This document shows, one piece after another, positions 58,995 through 64,000 of a stretch of 64,000 nucleotides of DNA; within the stretch, counting starts at the first letter, position 1; each line of letters starts with the position of its first letter. The notes beneath the pieces were generated by a model, which did no database searches, had not been told where the DNA came from, and saw only the letters and a program-made list of their open reading frames with translations. Both the position numbers and the translations under genes were made by a program. Source of the stretch: Streptomyces kurssanovii (GTDB taxonomy: Bacteria; Actinomycetota; Actinomycetes; Streptomycetales; Streptomycetaceae); contig NZ_BMTN01000018.1 of assembly GCF_014649695.1 (NCBI RefSeq), positions 62,001 through 126,000 on the forward strand. Reading direction: 5' to 3'.

Positions 58995-60874
58995 TCCGCT
59001 TCGAGAACGTCTCCGTGACGTACGAGGGCGCTGCCGCCCCGACACTGGAGAACATCGACCTCACCGTCCCGGAAGGCGAACTGGTCCTCCTCGTCGGCCC
59101 GTCCGGCGTGGGCAAGTCGACCCTGCTCGGCGCGGTGTCCGGGCTCGTCCCGCACTTCACGGGCGGAACGCTGCGCGGCCGGGTCACGGTCGACGGCCGC
59201 GACACCCGCACCCACAAGCCGCGCGAACTGGCGGACGTGGTCGGCACGGTGGGCCAGGACCCGCTCGCCCATTTCGTCACCGACACCGTCGAGGACGAAC
59301 TCGCGTACGGCATGGAGTCGCTGGGCCTCGCGCCCGGCGTGATGCGGCGCCGGGTCGAGGAGACGCTCGACCTGCTGGGTCTGGTGGAGCTGCGGGACCG
59401 GCCCATCGCGACGCTGTCCGGCGGCCAGCGGCAACGTGTGGCGATCGGCTCGGTGCTGACCACGCACCCGAAGGTCCTCGTGCTCGACGAGCCGACGTCG
59501 GCGCTGGACCCGGCGGCGGCGGAAGAGGTCCTCGCGGTGCTGCAACGCCTCGTCCACGACCTGGGCACGACGGTGCTGATGGCGGAGCACCGCCTGGAGC
59601 GGGTCGTCCAGTACGCCGACCGGGTCGTGCTCCTGCCCGCGCCCGGGGCCGGGCCGGTCGTCGGCGATCCGGCCACGGTGATGGCCGACTCGCCGGTCCG
59701 CCCGCCGGTGGTGACACTGGCCCGCCTGGCGGGCTGGTCCCCGGTCCCCCTGTCGGTCCGCGACGCCCGCCGCCGCGCGGGCGCGCTCCGCGACCGCCTG
59801 GCGGGTGTGGTCGCGCTGCCCCCGGGCGCCGGCGCCTCGAGTTCTCCCTACGGCCTGGCGGCCGTGGGAGACGCCCCCGGCGAGGGTGCTGTCGCGCAGC
59901 GAGATTCAGCCCGTCCGGCGATTGAGGACACCGCGCGAAGCGCGGTACCGGGTCCGGGCGGAGCCCGGTTCGGGAAGGGGCGGGGTGGGGAACAGGCCCC
60001 GCCCAGCGGCCCGGCCGACCGCGGCCCCACCCACCACCGCCCCACCCAACGCCTCCTCGCCCGCCTCCTCCGCACCACCCCAGCCCCCGCGGCCTCGACA
60101 CCGGAGGCCACCCACCTCGTCGCCACCACCACCGCCCTCGCCGTCCGCCGCGCCCGCGTCGAGGCGCTCCGGCGGGTCGACCTGGCCGTCGCCCCCGGCG
60201 AGACCGTCGCCCTCATGGGCCGTAACGGCGCCGGCAAGTCGACCCTGCTCAACGCCCTCGTCGGCATGGTCGAGCCGACGGCGGGGACGGTCACGGTCGG
60301 CGGCCGTACCCCCCACCGCACGGACCCGCGCGAGCTGATCCGGCAGGTCGGGCTCGTACCGCAGGAGCCCCGCGACCTGCTCTACGCGGACACGGTGGCA
60401 GCCGAATGCGCGGCCGCCGACTCGGACGCGGGCGCGGCCCCCGGCACCTGCCGGGCGCTGGTCACCGAGCTGCTGCCGGGCGTGGCCGACGCGACGCACC
60501 CTCGTGACCTCTCGGAGGGACAGCGCCTGGCGCTCGCGCTGGCGATCGTGCTCACCGGCCGCCCTCCGCTGCTGCTCCTCGACGAGCCGACCCGTGGTCT
60601 GGACTACGCGGCAAAGTCCCGTCTGGTGGCCGTGCTGAAGGGTCTCGCCGAGGACGGGCACGCCATCGTCCTGGCGACCCATGACGTGGAGCTGGCCGCC
60701 GAACTGGCGCACCGGGTGGTGATCCTGGCGGGCGGCGAGGTGGTCGCGGACGGCCCGACGGCCGAAGTCGTGGTCTCTTCACCCGCCTTCGCCCCGCAGG
60801 TCGCCAAGATCCTCGCGCCGCAGCCGTGGCTGACCGTCTCCCAGGTCGAGGCGGCCCTGGAGGCGGCCCCGTGA
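58991..60874 (+). CDS. Fused double ABC ATPase of the ECF transporter (EcfA-EcfA')
   Basis: The protein is 627 residues with two ATPase domains. First: Walker A GPSGVGKST (about 36-44), signature LSGGQRQRVAIG, Walker B VLVLDEPTSALD. Second: Walker A GRNGAGKST (about 413-421), degenerate signature LSEGQRLALALA, Walker B LLLLDEPTRGLD. The linker (about residues 280-340) is encoded by a copy of the dispersed intergenic repeat. GTG 58991 overlaps the EcfT stop. It powers uptake of the S-component substrate. Confidence 0.92.
   Translation: MIRFENVSVTYEGAAAPTLENIDLTVPEGELVLLVGPSGVGKSTLLGAVSGLVPHFTGGTLRGRVTVDGRDTRTHKPRELADVVGTVGQDPLAHFVTDTVEDELAYGMESLGLAPGVMRRRVEETLDLLGLVELRDRPIATLSGGQRQRVAIGSVLTTHPKVLVLDEPTSALDPAAAEEVLAVLQRLVHDLGTTVLMAEHRLERVVQYADRVVLLPAPGAGPVVGDPATVMADSPVRPPVVTLARLAGWSPVPLSVRDARRRAGALRDRLAGVVALPPGAGASSSPYGLAAVGDAPGEGAVAQRDSARPAIEDTARSAVPGPGGARFGKGRGGEQAPPSGPADRGPTHHRPTQRLLARLLRTTPAPAASTPEATHLVATTTALAVRRARVEALRRVDLAVAPGETVALMGRNGAGKSTLLNALVGMVEPTAGTVTVGGRTPHRTDPRELIRQVGLVPQEPRDLLYADTVAAECAAADSDAGAAPGTCRALVTELLPGVADATHPRDLSEGQRLALALAIVLTGRPPLLLLDEPTRGLDYAAKSRLVAVLKGLAEDGHAIVLATHDVELAAELAHRVVILAGGEVVADGPTAEVVVSSPAFAPQVAKILAPQPWLTVSQVEAALEAAP
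59828..60005 (+). repeat. Dispersed repeat copy 5, inside the ABC ATPase gene
   Basis: Within the ATPase linker the DNA has cctacggcctggcggccgtggg, gattgaggacaccgcgcgaagcgcggt, ggtccgggcggagcccggttcgggaaggggcgg in order, the same modules as copies 1, 2 and 4 elsewhere. They are translated in frame without a stop. Codon bias and composition here follow the repeat, not protein function. Confidence 0.85.
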
Positions 60875-61749
60875 GCACGCCCGTCCCGCCCACCGAGGTC
60901 CCGCCGAGGGCCGAGGCCACCCGTCCCGTCCGCCCGGTCCGCCTCGGCCCCCGTTCGATCGCCGCGCTCGTCCTGATCAGCGCGATCGGCGCGGTCTTCT
61001 TCGGCTGGCCGCTGCTCGCCGGGGAGAGCTCGGGGCTCGCGGCGCACGCCGGCGACGCGCCGTGGCTGTTCGGCGCGCTGCTCCCGCTCCTCGTCGCCGT
61101 CGTCGTCGCGACGATCGCCGACAGCGGCATGGACGCGAAGGCCGTGGCGATGCTCGGCGTGCTGGCCGCGGTGGGGGCGGCGCTGAGACCGCTCGGCGCG
61201 GGAACGGCCGGGCTGGAGCCCATGTTCTTCCTGATGGTGCTGAGCGGCCGGGTCCTCGGCCCCGGTTTCGGGTTCGTGCTCGGCGCCGTCACGATGTTCG
61301 CGTCCGCGCTGCTGACGGGCGGGGTGGGGCCCTGGATGCCGTTCCAGATGCTGGCCATGGGCTGGTTCACCATGGGCGCGGGCCTGCTGCCGGGCCCGGA
61401 GCGGCTCCGGGGGCGGGCGGAGCTGTTGATGCTCGCCGCGTACGGGGCGCTCGCGGCGTTCGCGTACGGCACGGTCATGAACCTGTACGGCTGGACGATC
61501 ATCAGCGGCATGTCGTCCGGGATCTCGTTCCACGCCGGTGATCCGGTGCGGGAGAACCTGGTCCGTTTCCTCGCGTACTGCGCCGCCACGTCCCTCGGCT
61601 GGGACCTCGGCCGTGCGCTGCTCACGGTGGTGTTGACGTTCACCCTCGGCGCGACGCTGCTCAAGGCGCTGCGGCGCGCGACGCGGCGGGCGGCGTTCGA
61701 GGCGCGGGCCACGTTCGAGGCGCCGGGCGACGGCTCCCCGCGCCCGTGA
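60871..61749 (+). CDS. ECF transporter S component
   Basis: This 292-residue membrane protein has six helices after a Pro-rich N-terminus. Examples are SIAALVLISAIGAVFFGWPLL and GFVLGAVTMFASALLTGGVGPWMPFQMLAMGW. The motif GPWMPFQML-GW lies in the predicted binding-site helix 5/6 region. S components bind the vitamin. The cobalamin riboswitch indicates cobalamin or a precursor. GTG 60871 overlaps the ATPase stop as GTGA. Last gene of the operon; a terminator follows. Confidence 0.88.
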   Translation: MSTPVPPTEVPPRAEATRPVRPVRLGPRSIAALVLISAIGAVFFGWPLLAGESSGLAAHAGDAPWLFGALLPLLVAVVVATIADSGMDAKAVAMLGVLAAVGAALRPLGAGTAGLEPMFFLMVLSGRVLGPGFGFVLGAVTMFASALLTGGVGPWMPFQMLAMGWFTMGAGLLPGPERLRGRAELLMLAAYGALAAFAYGTVMNLYGWTIISGMSSGISFHAGDPVRENLVRFLAYCAATSLGWDLGRALLTVVLTFTLGATLLKALRRATRRAAFEARATFEAPGDGSPRP

Positions 61750-61776
61750 GCCGCCCCTGAGCACGGCCGCGCGGCT

Positions 61777-61796
61777 GCCCGGCCCCGTGGCCGGGC
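61777..61796. terminator. Terminator between convergent ECF operon and thiolase
   Basis: gcccggcc and ggccgggc form a perfect 8-bp stem with a ccgt loop in the 86-bp space between the two converging stops. Confidence 0.7.
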
Positions 61797-61835
61797 CCCG
61801 CGACCCGCGACCCCCGCCCCGCCGCGGACCCGCCT

Positions 61836-63251
<1,416 letters not shown>

Positions 63252-63258
63252 CTACTTG

Positions 63259-63272
63259 TAGAACTCGTTACT
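63259..63272. promoter_or_regulatory. Second KstR-like operator near P450 start
   Basis: tagaactcgttact matches TnnAACnnGTTnnA except the last base. It lies about 71 bp before the P450 ATG at 63343 and ends near a possible promoter region. Confidence 0.5.
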
Positions 63273-63342
63273 ACCTTTCGGCCACTTCCTGATGGCCCAT
63301 CAGACCGTCAGGCCGCGACCCGAAGCGAAGCGGGAGCTGCCG

Positions 63343-64000
63343 ATGTCCTGCCCCCACCTGCCCCCAGGGTTCGACTTCACCGACCCCGACCTCCTCCAGG
63401 CCCGCGTCCCCCACCCCGAGTTCGCCGAGATGCGGCGCACCGCGCCCGTCTGGTGGTGCGAGCAGCCCGCCGGCATCTCCGGCTTCGACGACGAGGGCTA
63501 CTGGGTCGTCACCCGGCACGCGGACGTCCGGCACGTCTCCACGCACCCGGAGCTCTTCTCCTCCTGGACCAACACGGCCGTCATCCGCTTCAACGAGTCC
63601 ATCAGCCGTGACCAGATCGAGGTCCAGAAGCTGATCATGCTCAACATGGACCCGCCCGAGCACACCCGGGTCCGCCAGATCGTCCAGCGCGGCTTCACCC
63701 CGCGCGCCGTGCGCTCCCTGGAGGCCGCGCTGCGCCGCCGGGCGCGCTCGATCGTCGAGACGGCGCGGAGGGGCGCGAAGCCGGACGGCAGCTTCGACTT
63801 CGTCACGAACATCGCCGTGGAGCTCCCCCTCCAGGCCATCGCCGAACTCATCGGCGTCCCCCAGGAGGACCGGTCCAAGATCTTCGACTGGTCCAACAAG
63901 ATGGCCGCGTACGACGACCCCGAGTACGCCATCACGGAGGAGGTCGGCACGGAGGCGGCGATGGAGATCGTCTCGTACGCGATGAACCTGGCGGCGGCGC
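63343..64000 (+). CDS. CYP125-like steroid C26/C27 monooxygenase, truncated by window edge
   Basis: 219 residues are visible and the rest lies beyond the window. The start CPHLPPGFDFTDPDLL and the stretches FAEMRRTAPVWWCEQPAGISGF, EVQKLIMLNMDPPEHTRVR, IVQRGFTPRAV and ELPLQAIAELIGVPQEDR closely follow mycobacterial CYP125, which oxidises the terminal side-chain carbon of cholesterol. The I-helix and heme cysteine loop are out of view. ATG 63343 has cgggag at a good spacing. It is divergent from the thiolase with KstR-like sites in between. Confidence 0.9.
   Translation, partial: MSCPHLPPGFDFTDPDLLQARVPHPEFAEMRRTAPVWWCEQPAGISGFDDEGYWVVTRHADVRHVSTHPELFSSWTNTAVIRFNESISRDQIEVQKLIMLNMDPPEHTRVRQIVQRGFTPRAVRSLEAALRRRARSIVETARRGAKPDGSFDFVTNIAVELPLQAIAELIGVPQEDRSKIFDWSNKMAAYDDPEYAITEEVGTEAAMEIVSYAMNLAAA

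Overview
The window is high-GC actinobacterial DNA and almost certainly comes from a Streptomyces chromosome. The evidence is the extreme third-position GC, many GTG/TTG starts, 1-4 nt start/stop overlaps, DUF397/Scr1-type helix-turn-helix pairs, iron boxes of the DmdR/IdeR type, rare TTA codons and GC-rich dispersed intergenic repeats. Gene order around map, rnpB, the Nif3/zinc-ribbon/RNase H block and the SCO2322-type gene suggests a conserved core-chromosome arm. Names were assigned from recognised family motifs in the translations, not from a search.

Layout. 0-16 kb is mostly housekeeping: an MFS exporter, methionine aminopeptidase, iron-box-controlled heme oxygenase, PhzF-like protein, lipoprotein, prim-pol-like protein, TetR regulator, Rsm22-family protein, Bcr/CflA exporter, Gfo/Idh/MocA oxidoreductase, Tat-exported PhoD, an SDR, a MazG-like protein and a small secreted protein. 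RNase P RNA lies on the minus strand at about 15.8-16.2 kb. 16-28 kb carries a MerR regulator and membrane protein, an RNB ribonuclease, YaaA, KDPG-type aldolase, a decayed TPR-like gene, the Nif3/zinc-ribbon/RNase H-phosphatase operon, and an iron-box-controlled siderophore-binding lipoprotein.

28.6-31.7 kb, 51.5-54.1 kb and 61.8-64 kb hold what looks like a dispersed steroid side-chain catabolic regulon: a MaoC hydratase, zinc ADH, SDR, KstR-like regulator, ferredoxin, aldehyde dehydrogenase, FadA5-like thiolase and CYP125-like P450. Matches to the KstR operator pattern TnnAACnnGTTnnA lie at 31620, 51479, 63138 and 63259. A glycosyltransferase/methyltransferase/hairpin-fold operon of unknown purpose shares one of these sites.

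35.5-42.4 kb is the most distinctive island: four overlapping genes encoding an alpha/beta hydrolase, a caspase-like protease fused to a VMAP-type region, a MoxR-like AAA+ ATPase, and a vWA-like protein with a C-terminal FxsC-type TIR domain. This is the composition of the computationally predicted MoxR/vWA/VMAP conflict systems. Two of its genes carry a TTA codon, which suggests bldA-dependent, development-linked translation.

55.4-61.7 kb is a cobalamin riboswitch followed by five overlapping genes: two exported, membrane-anchored proteins, the first with a prenyltransferase/transcobalamin-like alpha-barrel, then EcfT, a fused double ATPase and an ECF S component. I read it as a cobalamin capture and import system. 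The ATPase linker is made from a copy of the dispersed intergenic repeat that occurs elsewhere in the window. A perfect five-copy 35-bp tandem repeat lies just upstream of the riboswitch. Decayed genes include a sensor kinase beside an intact response regulator, a TPR-like gene and a Uma2-like fragment.
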